Assembly (NCBI RefSeq): GCF_002278925.1
Contig: NZ_NCJH01000016.1
Coordinates: 1 to 64,000 of the forward strand
Direction: 5' to 3'
From: Polaromonas sp. 39-63-25
GTDB lineage: Bacteria > Pseudomonadota > Gammaproteobacteria > Burkholderiales > Burkholderiaceae_C
Length of the DNA: 64,000 nucleotides
Shown here: positions 13,738-22,106 of the stretch, in pieces
Position numbering within the stretch: position 1 is the first letter of the stretch
How the letters are laid out: each line of letters begins with the position of its first letter
Notes under the pieces: generated by a model
Told to the model about the DNA's origin: nothing
Databases searched by the model: none
What the model saw: only the letters and a program-made list of their open reading frames with translations
Made by a program: the position numbers and the translations under genes

Positions 13738-13869
13738 ATGAAAGTAATCATCGTTTTGGCTGGTCTTGCTCTCGTAGCTACCTTCGCCATTGGTACCGTC
13801 AAAAACGGCACCAACACCATCTCGGCAAACCATTCCAAGATTGAAAAAATCTTGGACGAAGCCAAGTAA
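13738..13869 (+). CDS. Small single-span membrane protein (43 residues)
   Basis: ATG at 13738 follows TTAGGAGACTCTC. The product starts MKVIIVLAGLALVATFAIGT, a hydrophobic segment that could be a transmembrane anchor or signal peptide, followed by a hydrophilic tail ending KIEKILDEAK. No lipobox. A hairpin terminator follows immediately, so this is a single-gene unit. Function unknown. Confidence 0.55.
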   Translation: MKVIIVLAGLALVATFAIGTVKNGTNTISANHSKIEKILDEAK

Positions 13870-13871
13870 AC

Positions 13872-13895
13872 AGTAGAGGCCCTCGGGTCTCTACT
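13872..13895 (+). terminator. Hairpin following the 43-residue gene
   Basis: AGTAGAGGCCC pairs with GGGTCTCTACT (one G-U) over a 2-base gap. The following CGTTTAG is only weakly T-rich, so it may be an attenuator or RNA stabiliser rather than a full terminator. Confidence 0.5.
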
Positions 13896-14004
13896 CGTTT
13901 AGCCATCCCTTCCGTTTCACTTACCTCATTTCTCAGCGTGAGAACTGCTGACGGCGTTGCTTTACAACAGCGCCGTGAGCACTTCTCGATGCAAATCGAT
14001 TAGC

Positions 14005-14047
14005 GCGAACCCCGTGTTCGCATTCACCTGGACAGCTCGCGCTGTCC
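14005..14047. other. Two adjacent perfect hairpins between plus-strand units
   Basis: GCGAAC/GTTCGC with a 5-base loop (14005-14021) and GGACAGC/GCTGTCC with a 4-base loop (14030-14047), the second followed by TTTCATT. Together with the leader at 14057 they make a dense array of structure upstream of the 14159 gene. Nothing else is seen between 13896 and 14056. Confidence 0.45.
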
Positions 14048-14056
14048 TTTCATTAA

Positions 14057-14084
14057 CCCTGCAGGGAGCACTCCCTGTTGGGGG
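14057..14084 (+). promoter_or_regulatory. Nested C/G hairpin leader before the 14.1 kb operon
   Basis: CCCTGCAGGGA pairs with TCCCTGTTGGGG around GCAC. It precedes AGGAAGACGAA and the ATG at 14119. Confidence 0.55.
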
Positions 14085-14118
14085 TCTCCTTTGCCGGTTC
14101 GAGCCAAAGGAAGACGAA

Positions 14119-14178
14119 ATGAAATCTCTTCTTGTGACCAGTCCCTTCAAGGCCTGTCATGTACGCGAAAACGCTTAG
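14119..14178 (+). CDS. Possible 19-residue leader peptide
   Basis: ATG at 14119 has a good site (AAAGGAAGACGAA). It encodes MKSLLVTSPFKACHVRENA and stops at 14178, overlapping the first 20 bases of the next frame. It could be a coupling peptide that feeds ribosomes into the 14159 start. No known attenuator composition. Confidence 0.3.
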   Translation: MKSLLVTSPFKACHVRENA

Positions 14179-15019
14179 CCGCGTCCCACACGTACAGCTT
14201 TTCTTCCCCATGTTCACGTCGCACGAAATTGCGGTATGGACAGAACACGAACAGAAACGCCTTGAGCGCAAAGAGAAGCGCCTGCAAAAGGTGGCGACGG
14301 TCTGGATTCCTCGGGATCCGCAAAAGGCCGTTGCCATTGATTTGCTTGCCGAGTCTCTGCTCGATCAGCCGCTCGGTCTCACTCCCGACAAAGAGCTTGT
14401 AGATCTTGGCGATCCGTTTACCGACATCGGTGACACGGAATGCCCAGGTTCTGAAAGCGACGAGAAGGTTGTGTGGACTGAAGACGCAATCGCGCAGCTG
14501 CACGAAGGCCTCGTGTTCTATTCCCTCCGGCTCCTACGGGCCAGAGGGAACGGGAAAGAAAAGAAAGAAATCCTTCGCTGGATCTTTGCCCCTCCTGCTG
14601 TGGCCTACGCCACGGTTAGCGAGTCAGGTAGCAAGGTCTGGAAGGTTATCCAACCATCTGAAGTGCCATTTAGCTTTGAGCTGTCCTGCCGACTTACTGG
14701 CAAGAGCCCAGAGCGCTTGAGAGAGGGCTTAGTACCCATCCTCAAAGACATTGGCCTATTTGAACTCTTTAAGGAGATTGACGATGCACAGCAATGCAAA
14801 CAACGGCGCGCAAGTCGCGCCTACGACAACAAACGAAGCAGCGAAAGCGGAGAGCCCACAAGCCCTGCCGAAGTCCCTGTTCCAGCGGTATCCAATCCGC
14901 TCGACATTCAACATTCCCGAGGCGCCGGAAAAGGCAGAAATCCAGGGGATGGCGCCGGGCCTCTACGGAGTGCCCCGAATCGACCCGTTCTACGTCTTCG
15001 AAACAGAACGCCTGCGTGA
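14159..15019 (+). CDS. Hypothetical 286-residue protein overlapping the AAA+ gene
   Basis: Residues about 1-210 look like a normal soluble protein (EHEQKRLERKEKRLQK, then WTEDAIAQLHEGLVFYSLRL, then KKEILRWIFAPPAVAYATVS and LREGLVPILKDIGLFELFKE). The last 75 residues lie inside the AAA+ gene in another frame and are Arg/Ser/Pro-rich and low in structure. The real end may be near the AAA+ start, with an upstream stop lost by mutation or frameshift, or the overlap may be genuine. Start at 14159 has AAGG 6 bases upstream; ATG 14210 has none. Function unknown; proximity suggests a role with the AAA+ protein. Confidence 0.5.
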   Translation: MYAKTLSRVPHVQLFFPMFTSHEIAVWTEHEQKRLERKEKRLQKVATVWIPRDPQKAVAIDLLAESLLDQPLGLTPDKELVDLGDPFTDIGDTECPGSESDEKVVWTEDAIAQLHEGLVFYSLRLLRARGNGKEKKEILRWIFAPPAVAYATVSESGSKVWKVIQPSEVPFSFELSCRLTGKSPERLREGLVPILKDIGLFELFKEIDDAQQCKQRRASRAYDNKRSSESGEPTSPAEVPVPAVSNPLDIQHSRGAGKGRNPGDGAGPLRSAPNRPVLRLRNRTPA

Positions 15020-15845
15020 TCTAACGATGTTCTGGGTGGGGGGCTTCACGTTCTGCGTGATCGAAGGCGACCCATCGGCCGGCAAATCCTCGCTCTTTGA
15101 GCAATGGCATGCGCGGCTCAACGTGCCTTTGTACAAGATCTCCTGCGGTCCAACGACCGAGAACTATCACTTGATTGGCCAGTACTTGCCGACAAGTGAA
15201 GGGAGCTTGAAGTGGCATGACGGACCTGTGACAAGGGCCTGTCGTGAGGGTTCATCGGTACTGCTCGATGAATACAACAATCTGGATCCAGCTGAAGCCA
15301 CTGCGCTGAACCTCGTGCTGGAAGGGTATTCATTCATGATCCCGCAAACCGGGGAGATCATCCAGCCTGCGCCGACAACCAGGATCTTCGGGACGCAGAA
15401 TTCGGTGGACTCGCTTGCTGCGGTTGCCGGTCGCAATGTGATGGACGTGGCCAACGAGGACCGTTGCTTCTATATGGAAGTTGACTATCTGCGGCCAGAC
15501 CTGGAAACCGAACTGGTCATCCGCAATCTCGTAGCCGGTGGCGTGAGCACTGCACTGTCCGAAACCATTGCGTCGATGACGGTTGCCGTGGCCAACAAGG
15601 TGCGGCGGGCCTTCCGCGAGGGCGCCGATGGGATCGAGAAACCAATATCGACTCGTGCGGTCTTGCGGTGGGCGAAGCTCACTGCGATGTACCAGCCGGT
15701 GCTCAGCAAGCAGACGCGTAGCGGCATTCATTACGCGCTTCGCCGCGCCCTGAAGATGCCCGTGACGATGGCGTCCGCGGTGAACGAGATGATCACCCTT
15801 GTTGCTGGCTACGACGAGAACTGTCGCAGCAAGGTCGGACCATGA
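14784..15845 (+). CDS. MoxR/CobS-like AAA+ ATPase
   Basis: The 353-residue product has Walker A EGDPSAGKSSLFEQW (about residues 93-107), a segment YLPTSEGSLKWHDGPVTRAC typical of the MoxR/NorQ/CobS branch, Walker B SSVLLDEYNNL, and sensor-1 RIFGTQNSVDS, then a C-terminal helical lid. MoxR-type ATPases work with VWA-domain partners to remodel or metallate target proteins; CobS does so with CobT in cobalt chelation. A CobT-like VWA protein and a DUF3150 protein are encoded 7-9 kb downstream on the same strand. Start at 14784 follows AAGGAGATTGACG. The stop overlaps the next gene by ATGA. Confidence 0.8.
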   Translation: MHSNANNGAQVAPTTTNEAAKAESPQALPKSLFQRYPIRSTFNIPEAPEKAEIQGMAPGLYGVPRIDPFYVFETERLRDLTMFWVGGFTFCVIEGDPSAGKSSLFEQWHARLNVPLYKISCGPTTENYHLIGQYLPTSEGSLKWHDGPVTRACREGSSVLLDEYNNLDPAEATALNLVLEGYSFMIPQTGEIIQPAPTTRIFGTQNSVDSLAAVAGRNVMDVANEDRCFYMEVDYLRPDLETELVIRNLVAGGVSTALSETIASMTVAVANKVRRAFREGADGIEKPISTRAVLRWAKLTAMYQPVLSKQTRSGIHYALRRALKMPVTMASAVNEMITLVAGYDENCRSKVGP

Positions 15846-16558
15846 GCGGCGTCTATGACGTCTATGAACACCCAACCAAGGGCGCTTGGGGGGTTTCGGT
15901 TCAAAGCATGAGGGTTCTGACGGCTGAAGTTGCCGGCGGACTCGTCAGGCAGGCAAATTTGCTTCCCCACAACCTGGCACCAGTGGTCAGCAAACGGGTG
16001 AGGGCCGGATTCAAGAAAATTACCCGACGAAAGTACCTTCAACTCGATGGCGAGGAGAACGGGCTTTTGAAGGGGCGTTTCACTGAGGACCATCCCGAGC
16101 TTGCGATTGGTGAGGAGTTGATCTTCTTTACGACCGTCAGCATTGGGGACGATGTGGCCGCACTCGCCCAGCAGTGGGAGGCGGTCCTCGAAACGACCGA
16201 TGTTAGGCCTGAAGCACTTGAAGCATGGTTGACCCGGGTTCGCCGGGCATGCCAGTACATCGCAGTCCCCGCTTCCCATCCTGCAATTGCCTTGGTGGTT
16301 GCGGATTGGGTTGTTGACGGCCGGCGAATGTTGATCAGTGATCGACCTGGCGTACCCCAAAGGGTTCCGAAGGAAGTCCCACTGGAATGGGAGGAGTGGC
16401 TTGCCTACTTCTTCACGAAACATAACGAAACACGTGATGCCTTAGTGCAGCTCGGGTGGTCGGTCAGGGATGCAATGTTTGCAAACCAGGCGATCGCTTC
16501 TCTAAACAGTGGTAACGATGGCGGCTGGTTAGCCGACGCCGCATCAGTAGCCTTTTAA
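15842..16558 (+). CDS. Hypothetical 238-residue protein coupled to the AAA+ ATPase
   Basis: The ATG overlaps the stop of the AAA+ gene, so the two are made together. The product has a central segment GEELIFFTTVSIGDDVAALA, a helix PEALEAWLTRVRRACQYIAV and a tryptophan-rich block PLEWEEWLAYFF. No family recognised; tight coupling suggests an adaptor or substrate of the ATPase. Confidence 0.65.
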   Translation: MSGVYDVYEHPTKGAWGVSVQSMRVLTAEVAGGLVRQANLLPHNLAPVVSKRVRAGFKKITRRKYLQLDGEENGLLKGRFTEDHPELAIGEELIFFTTVSIGDDVAALAQQWEAVLETTDVRPEALEAWLTRVRRACQYIAVPASHPAIALVVADWVVDGRRMLISDRPGVPQRVPKEVPLEWEEWLAYFFTKHNETRDALVQLGWSVRDAMFANQAIASLNSGNDGGWLADAASVAF

Positions 16559-16570
16559 GAGGAACAAAAA

Positions 16571-17551
16571 ATGAATAGTGGAAAAATGAGCTGGCTTGCT
16601 GCCGGCATCATGATCGTCTCGATGGTGGCATTGGGTGTGGTCTGGTTAGTCCGGAACGCACTCAAGGTGGCACTATGGACGGCATCGAAAGTAGCCAAAG
16701 CCAACGCCTTGCGCAAAAGCAATGGAGAAGCAGTAACAGCTCGAGCCCAACAGTCCGGTGCAAACCTGACTGTTCCAGTTGAACGCGAGTTCGCGCCCGC
16801 AGCTGCTGTCGGCGCAAATCCGAATCAGCAGGAGGAGTTCATCGCAGCGGACCGTATCGTTACGATTCGGCTGGACCCAGCAGTTGCGGTGGTGCATCTC
16901 CGTGTTTACAAGTCGCAAGGCCTGGTGAAACGCGAGATGATTGTGACTGAGCCACGGCTGCGGGGCTTGCTCCAGGGCAGGCGGCACACGTTGACGGATG
17001 CCAAATACGACCCAGCGATGGGACTCGATGACATCAAGGATGAGACAGTGAATCTGGTGCAGGATTTGATCAACTTGAAGGGCAACACGAAAGTCAAGGC
17101 CTTCAAACCTGTACCTGAGCCTAAGCCAATGCCCAATCCGCCGGCAAAACCGGCGCCAAAGGCAGAAGTGAAGGTGGCGCTTGCGCCAGCTCCACAGATC
17201 GTTGTATCGGCAATGCGCGAATCCAAGCCTTTGCCGCCTGCAAAGACCTTTGCCCCTCGGGTAGAGACAGGCGTCACCTTTGAGGGCTGCTTGATTGCCG
17301 CGGGAACGAGGGTGATGTCGCCGCAAGGCCGCGCCCCGTACGAGACCTTCGAGGCGAAGCTGCGGCTGGCAAATGGCGTGGACCTACCACTTCGCGGCTT
17401 GGAGCTTGATCGGGAGCTGCAGGCGATGGGTGTGAAGATTGGTGAAAATGTGGCGATTACCCCTCTGGGGAAAGTGCCCGTTTCGCTCGCAGGTGGTGAG
17501 GAAGGCTTCAAGAACATGTATCGTGTTGTACGAACTGGAGAAGCACACTGA
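16571..17551 (+). CDS. Membrane-anchored hypothetical protein (326 residues)
   Basis: A single N-terminal membrane segment (WLAAGIMIVSMVALGVVWLV, about residues 8-27) is followed by a basic stretch, a globular block (DPAVAVVHLRVYKSQGLVKR), a Pro/Lys/Ala-rich linker (about 180-225) and a C-terminal domain (GTRVMSPQGRAPYETFEAKL then GVKIGENVAITPLGKVPV). The last domain resembles a short beta-rich module found at the ends of some plasmid-encoded relaxase or primase-type proteins. That similarity is by pattern only. Its stop shares one base with the ATG of the SSB-like gene. Confidence 0.65.
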   Translation: MNSGKMSWLAAGIMIVSMVALGVVWLVRNALKVALWTASKVAKANALRKSNGEAVTARAQQSGANLTVPVEREFAPAAAVGANPNQQEEFIAADRIVTIRLDPAVAVVHLRVYKSQGLVKREMIVTEPRLRGLLQGRRHTLTDAKYDPAMGLDDIKDETVNLVQDLINLKGNTKVKAFKPVPEPKPMPNPPAKPAPKAEVKVALAPAPQIVVSAMRESKPLPPAKTFAPRVETGVTFEGCLIAAGTRVMSPQGRAPYETFEAKLRLANGVDLPLRGLELDRELQAMGVKIGENVAITPLGKVPVSLAGGEEGFKNMYRVVRTGEAH

Positions 17552-18075
17552 TGTTGATGATGACTGCACACGGACGCCTGGGGCACCAGCCTGAGCTCAA
17601 GCTACTTCCCGGTGGGGGGGTGGTCTGTGAGTTTCGGCTTCTGACTTCGAGGTTTGCCAAGGGCGTCGAAGTAACAGAGGCGGCAACGTTCTTCTGCTAC
17701 GGGGAAGTTGCTGAGGAATTCTGTTCAACCACCGTCAAAGGTCAAGAGATCTTTGCGACTGGCCATCAGGAAACCCAGCAATACACACCACCAGCTGGTG
17801 AGACGAAGACATTCGTGAAATATCGAATGAGCTGGTTCCAGCGAGGGCGCAAACCGATGGGTGAGCGTTCATCGGGAGGCAACCAGCATGCACAGGGACA
17901 TGGCGAGCAGCGAGGATCCGGGAACGGACAACCAGCAGATCAACGCCGTTCACCGAACGAGAGTGCGCCCAGACAGCAGCCCCAACAGCGGGTGCCGGAA
18001 CGGCCACCAGCGGGCCCGCCGGATGACGAAGGCTTCTTCGATGGAGCCATGCATTCGACCTTTGAGCATCGCTGA
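17551..18075 (+). CDS. Single-stranded DNA-binding protein (SSB-like)
   Basis: Residues 1-105 follow the OB-fold layout of SSB: GRLGHQPELKLLPGGGVVCE, then FRLLTSRFAKG, TFFCYGEVAEEF and TGHQETQQYTPPAGETKTFV. Residues 106-165 are a Gly/Gln/Pro/Arg-rich disordered linker. The acidic tip is unusual: DDEGFFDG is present but followed by AMHSTFEHR, so the classical C-terminal DDIPF-type tip is missing or displaced. Plasmid SSBs coat incoming single strands during conjugation. It overlaps the upstream gene by one base (TGATG). Confidence 0.7.
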   Translation: MLMMTAHGRLGHQPELKLLPGGGVVCEFRLLTSRFAKGVEVTEAATFFCYGEVAEEFCSTTVKGQEIFATGHQETQQYTPPAGETKTFVKYRMSWFQRGRKPMGERSSGGNQHAQGHGEQRGSGNGQPADQRRSPNESAPRQQPQQRVPERPPAGPPDDEGFFDGAMHSTFEHR

Positions 18076-18085
18076 TATTTATTAA

Positions 18086-18113
18086 CCCCTCCGGGCCCAC
18101 ACGCCCGGAAGGG
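18086..18113 (+). promoter_or_regulatory. Nested C/G hairpin leader before the 77-residue gene
   Basis: CCCCTCCGGGC pairs with GCCCGGAAGGG around a short loop, 28 bases before the ATG at 18141, which also has TGGAGTCCTTT as ribosome site. Confidence 0.55.
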
Positions 18114-18140
18114 AAGGGCGCCGGAGTTCTGGAGTCCTTT

Positions 18141-18374
18141 ATGACAACCTTTGGCGAGAGGCTGATCAGTAATGTTCAGCGTTATCAGTCAGCGACGGGC
18201 GAGCAAACAATGGTCGTCGTCGTTGAGAGACGAGACAGCGGAATGGCGATTCACCATGTGGGCTTCGATGCCCACATGGGGCTTCTGGTAGATGGCAGGC
18301 CTCCCGGCTTGCTGTGGTTCCAGGAAGCAGAGGACTTTCATCCTCTGCAATGGCCGCCGGTTTTGCTGCATTGA
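18141..18374 (+). CDS. Hypothetical 77-residue protein
   Basis: ATG at 18141 follows CTGGAGTCCTTT. The product has an alpha/beta look (GERLISNVQRYQSATGEQTM then VVVVERRDSGMAIHHVGFDA) and a tryptophan-containing tail. It stands alone between a leader hairpin and a strong terminator. Function unknown. Confidence 0.55.
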   Translation: MTTFGERLISNVQRYQSATGEQTMVVVVERRDSGMAIHHVGFDAHMGLLVDGRPPGLLWFQEAEDFHPLQWPPVLLH

Positions 18375-18381
18375 GTCGAGA

Positions 18382-18418
18382 ATGGGAGCCCAAACCGCGT
18401 GTTTGGCTCCCATTTCTT
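18382..18418 (+). terminator. Intrinsic terminator after the 77-residue gene
   Basis: ATGGGAGCC pairs with GGCTCCCAT, with an additional AAAC/GTTT inner pairing, followed by TTCTT. Confidence 0.75.
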
Positions 18419-18932
18419 GCATTAACTAATTTTTTAATAGAAAATTCTGGTGCATTCCAGAATACTGCCCAAAGCGCCAGCACCTGCCGCTTTTGACAGT
18501 ATCAACACGGAGCTGGTTTCCCGTGGCTGTCACCGACAGTGAACCCAGCCTTATTGCTTTTCCGCCCGCCGAGCCAAGCGCGGCAACCACCGATCCGCGC
18601 TTGCAGATGCAGCAGACAGCGGGTCGACTATTTCCTCTGCAGGTCCTGGTGCATGTGCTACCGCAGGCCGCAGTGATTCATTACAAGAATTTTTGCTCTA
18701 TGAGCAAACCACGGAGCTGGAGTTCCGTGACGTGTTGATACCCGCGATCAAGACGTAAATCCAGCCTAAAACGGTCCTCAGGGGTGAAGTAGCTCCCCTT
18801 GGGGAAATGCACAACTCCCCTGTCGAATTCTCTGTCAGAACCCACGTGGGGCCAGCCAATGCGCATCCCCACGATGGGTGTGCGCATTGGCGGGTCTCAA
18901 GGAGACCCACTTTTGTAAATGGAGAGTCCAAA
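18419..18932 (+). promoter_or_regulatory. Long structured leader of the ribonucleotide reductase gene
   Basis: About 500 bases without a confident gene. Two hairpins share the sequence CACGGAGCTGG, each closed by CCGTG (18506-18525 and 18710-18729). A third, CTCCCC-TTGGGGA, is near 18793. A perfect inverted repeat CCAATGCGCA/TGCGCATTGG with an inner CCC/GGG lies at 18856-18890, directly before AAGGAG. One open frame, 18543-18758, ends with a protein-like tail (FLLYEQTTELEFRDVLIPAI) but has no start codon, so it may be a gene remnant. No cobalamin-riboswitch B12-box was recognised. Confidence 0.45.
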
Positions 18933-21851
18933 ATGGAAATTACTGAAAACTACACTGCAGCGCCTATGGCCCTGCAGGAACTTTGCTTTGACGTGCTGCT
19001 TGAAAAATACGCAGCACCGGGCGAAACGACGGCGCTGGAGATCCAGCAGCGAGTGGCCAATGCGCTTGCGTCAAACACCGCCCAGCGGGAACGTTTCGTC
19101 ACTGGGCTCGCTGCAGGCTTTGTGCCGGGCGGGAGAATCAACAGCGCCGCCGGAACAGCGCGTCAGTCAACCCTGATCAACTGCTTCGTCGGGCCAATTG
19201 CTGACACCATGACCGGCTGTATCGAGGGCGTGCCTGGCATCATGGTGGCTCTGGCCAATGCCGTGACGACAATGCGCTTGGGCGGGGGTGTGGGATATGA
19301 CTTTACCCCGCTGCGCCCAATGGGCGCAAAGGTGAAAGGTACCGATTCCCGCGCTTCCGGGCCTGTCTCCTTCATGCGCATGTTCGACCGCGCATGCGAG
19401 ACGGTCGAGTCGGCTGGTGCACGCCGTGGCGCTCAGATGGGTGTCCTGCGTGTGGACCATCCAGATATTGAAGTCTTCATTGACGCAAAGAAGACGCCGG
19501 ACTTCGAAACCATGGGCCTCGACTCCAAACAGTCGGCAGTCCTGAAGTCATTGATGCAAGACAAGCCTAGCTTCGGCTGGAGCGTGCGGCAGGCGTTTGC
19601 AACGTTGAGCAACTTCAACATCTCGGTCGCAGTGACCGAGGATTTCATGAAAGCGGTGATCGATGACGCGATGTTTGACCTCATTCACGAGGCCAGGCCG
19701 GACTTCGAAGCCGCGACGAAGCAATGCCCAGACGGGAAGGTGCGTTATGTCTACCGGACCGTTCGCGCACGGGACGTGTGGATGCGCATCATGCGAAACA
19801 CCTTTGATGGTGCTGAGCCAGGCGTGCTATTTATCGACCGGATCAACGAGGAGAACAACCTACGTTACTGCGAGACAATCGCGGCGACAAATCCATGCGC
19901 GGAGCAAGTTCTGCCTCCGCACGGCGCCTGCGACCTGGGATCGGCCAATTTGACGCAGTTCGTGAAGAATCCGTTCACACCCCAAGCGAGCTTTGACTAC
20001 CAAGCCTTTGCTGCGAATGTGGCGATCGGTGTTGAGATCCTGGATTGCGTGCTCGACCGGACCAACTGGCCGCTTCCGCAACAGGCCAGCGAGTCCATGA
20101 ACAAGCGGCGAATCGGCCTGGGCTACTTTGGAGCGGGTGACGCACTCGCCATGCTGGGCATCCGCTACGACTCAGAAGCGGGTGCTGATCTGTTGGCTTC
20201 CATTACAGAAGTCATGCGCGATGCGGCATATTTGGCGTCTGTGGAGCTGGCGAAGGAGTTGGGTGCATTCCCATTCTTTGATGCCGAGAAATATCTGGAA
20301 GAAGGGACGTTCGCGTCCAGGTTGCCAGAACACATCAAGGCCGCGATTCGCACGCACGGGATCCGGAACTCGCACCTACTTTCACTGGCGCCAACTGGGA
20401 CCATAGCGATGGCTTTTGGCAACAATGCATCGTCGGGGATAGAGCCGATTTTCAGCCTGCGCCAGAAGCGCACGAAGATCATGGCGGACCAATCTCGACA
20501 GACGTTCGACCTCGAGAACTATTCCTACCGCTTGTTCAAGCAAATCAAGGGCGAAGGCGCTGAGACAGACGTATTCGCAACAGCGCTGGAAATGTCAGTT
20601 GCCGATCACCTCCGCGTGTTGGGCAAAGTGGCGCCGTTTATCGACAGTGCCATCAGCAAGACTGTGAACGTGCCGGCGGACTACTCGTTCGACGATTTCC
20701 AGCAGGTCTACCTTGATGCATGGCGGTTGGGCCTCAAAGGCATAACCACCTATCGGCCGAGCGGCATGCTCGGCTCGGTGATCGAGTCAGCCGATGGTGT
20801 CGGCGTGAAGTCTGGGACAAATGTCGTGCAGGATCTGCGCGGAGACGATCCGGATCGGCGTGTCGAGCTCAAAGATGTGCCGAACATTACCGAAGTGCTG
20901 CGTTGGCCCAACCGGCCAGACGTGACCGCGGAAGGTGTGACGTACAACGTCAAACATCCAGCTGGGCGATTTGCCATTGTGGTGAATCATGTGCAGAACG
21001 GCCGCAAGCATCCGCTTGAGGTCTATGTCGCCGGCCATGAACAGCCGCGCGCACTGGCAGCGATTGCCAAGGCGCTAAGCGTGGACATGAGGACCGATGA
21101 CGGCGCGTGGCTACAGATGAAGCTTGATTCCCTGCTGAGCACAAGGGGGGATGATGGTTACGAAACGATGGACCTGGAGACCGGGAAAACTGTGATGATG
21201 CCAAGCCTGGCAGCAGGATTTGCCAGTGTCGTGAAGCATCGCCTGATGCAGATCGGTGCGCTGGAGGTTGGCGAGAGCTCGCCAATGATGAATGCCCTGT
21301 TCTCCAAGCGGGAGCCCAAGACCGGCCCGATGGGGGCTTTGGGCTGGCACGTTGACATCTCTAATCCGGTGACTGGCGATGACTTTCTTCTTCACACGAA
21401 GGAGCTCGTTTTGCCGAACGGGCAGATCAGGCCGTACTCGGTCTGGCTTTCCGGGCAGTACCCGAAGGTGCTGGACGGCCTGATGAAGACGTTGTCAATC
21501 GACATGCGGATCAGTGATCCGGCCTGGGTGGCAATGAAATTGAGCAAGCTGACATCGTTTGGTGAACTCAGGGGCGACTTTCTGGCGCAGGTGCCAGGCG
21601 AGAGCAAGCAGCAGAGCTACCCGAGTACGGTGGCCTATGTGGCAGTTGTTCTTCTGGCCAGGATGAAGGCGCTGGGCCTGATCAACGGTGAAACGACCCT
21701 TAAGAAGGCTGTTCCCGTAGCAGTCGAGGTTGACCCTCCAGTGTTGAAGGCAGCTGGGCGCCAGTGCCCGAGCTGCATGAGCATGTCGTTGCACAAGCGT
21801 GACGGCTGTGATATCTGCGAGAATTGCGGCCACACTGGCAGCTGCGGTTAG
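18933..21851 (+). CDS. nrdJ: Class II (adenosylcobalamin-dependent) ribonucleotide reductase
   Basis: The 972-residue product reduces ribonucleotides to deoxyribonucleotides using a cobalamin-generated thiyl radical, so it needs no oxygen and no small subunit. Supporting features: an N-terminal STLINCFVGPIADTMTGCIE, the RLGGGVGYDFTPLRP segment, the NPCAE active-site motif at residues 320-324, the TGTIAMAFGNNASSGIEP stretch, KGITTYRPSG near the barrel end, two similar C-terminal repeats (about 655-740 and 810-900), and a C-terminal zinc finger with CPSC and CDICENCG. Length and cysteine tail fit the long NrdJ/NrdZ type. Start chosen at ATG 18933 because GGAGAGTCCAAA precedes it; an upstream ATG at 18807 would read through the leader hairpin. 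A private supply of dNTPs would help replication after transfer. Confidence 0.9.
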   Translation: MEITENYTAAPMALQELCFDVLLEKYAAPGETTALEIQQRVANALASNTAQRERFVTGLAAGFVPGGRINSAAGTARQSTLINCFVGPIADTMTGCIEGVPGIMVALANAVTTMRLGGGVGYDFTPLRPMGAKVKGTDSRASGPVSFMRMFDRACETVESAGARRGAQMGVLRVDHPDIEVFIDAKKTPDFETMGLDSKQSAVLKSLMQDKPSFGWSVRQAFATLSNFNISVAVTEDFMKAVIDDAMFDLIHEARPDFEAATKQCPDGKVRYVYRTVRARDVWMRIMRNTFDGAEPGVLFIDRINEENNLRYCETIAATNPCAEQVLPPHGACDLGSANLTQFVKNPFTPQASFDYQAFAANVAIGVEILDCVLDRTNWPLPQQASESMNKRRIGLGYFGAGDALAMLGIRYDSEAGADLLASITEVMRDAAYLASVELAKELGAFPFFDAEKYLEEGTFASRLPEHIKAAIRTHGIRNSHLLSLAPTGTIAMAFGNNASSGIEPIFSLRQKRTKIMADQSRQTFDLENYSYRLFKQIKGEGAETDVFATALEMSVADHLRVLGKVAPFIDSAISKTVNVPADYSFDDFQQVYLDAWRLGLKGITTYRPSGMLGSVIESADGVGVKSGTNVVQDLRGDDPDRRVELKDVPNITEVLRWPNRPDVTAEGVTYNVKHPAGRFAIVVNHVQNGRKHPLEVYVAGHEQPRALAAIAKALSVDMRTDDGAWLQMKLDSLLSTRGDDGYETMDLETGKTVMMPSLAAGFASVVKHRLMQIGALEVGESSPMMNALFSKREPKTGPMGALGWHVDISNPVTGDDFLLHTKELVLPNGQIRPYSVWLSGQYPKVLDGLMKTLSIDMRISDPAWVAMKLSKLTSFGELRGDFLAQVPGESKQQSYPSTVAYVAVVLLARMKALGLINGETTLKKAVPVAVEVDPPVLKAAGRQCPSCMSMSLHKRDGCDICENCGHTGSCG

Positions 21852-21923
21852 AGCAGGCCCTGGGCGGCGTTGAAAGCGCCTAGGGGATAGAAGAAGAGGT
21901 TCGCACATGCGGACCCGTGCAGG

Positions 21924-21972
21924 CTCTCGAAAGAGAGTCCTGCCACAAGACATTCCGAGTCTTGTGGCAGGA
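21924..21972 (+). terminator. Double hairpin terminator after nrdJ
   Basis: CTCTC-GAAA-GAGAG (21924-21937) is followed at once by a 14-base perfect stem, TCCTGCCACAAGAC with GTCTTGTGGCAGGA (21938-21972), then TTTCCTCC. From here to 22106 no gene is seen; a promoter for the next unit is expected. Confidence 0.7.
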
Positions 21973-22106
21973 TTTCCTCCTCCCAGCAAACCGTAGTTTG
22001 CTTTCCAAACGTGGCTGGTCGCCATCGTTTGCACCCCTCGTTTCGTTGGCCTATATTGGCACCGTTCGGCCATGCCGTCCGCAGAACTAGTTTCTGCATT
22101 CAAATC

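Noticed and set aside
18543-18758. Gene in the nrdJ leader ending at 18758
   Set aside because: The tail looks protein-like but there is no start codon in frame; kept only as a possible remnant.
18419-18932. Cobalamin riboswitch before nrdJ
   Set aside because: No B12-box-like sequence was recognised; the visible structures are simple hairpins. A covariance search would be decisive.
18807-18932. N-terminal extension of nrdJ from ATG 18807
   Set aside because: The frame runs through the leader inverted repeat and has no ribosome site, while ATG 18933 has GGAGAG at good distance.
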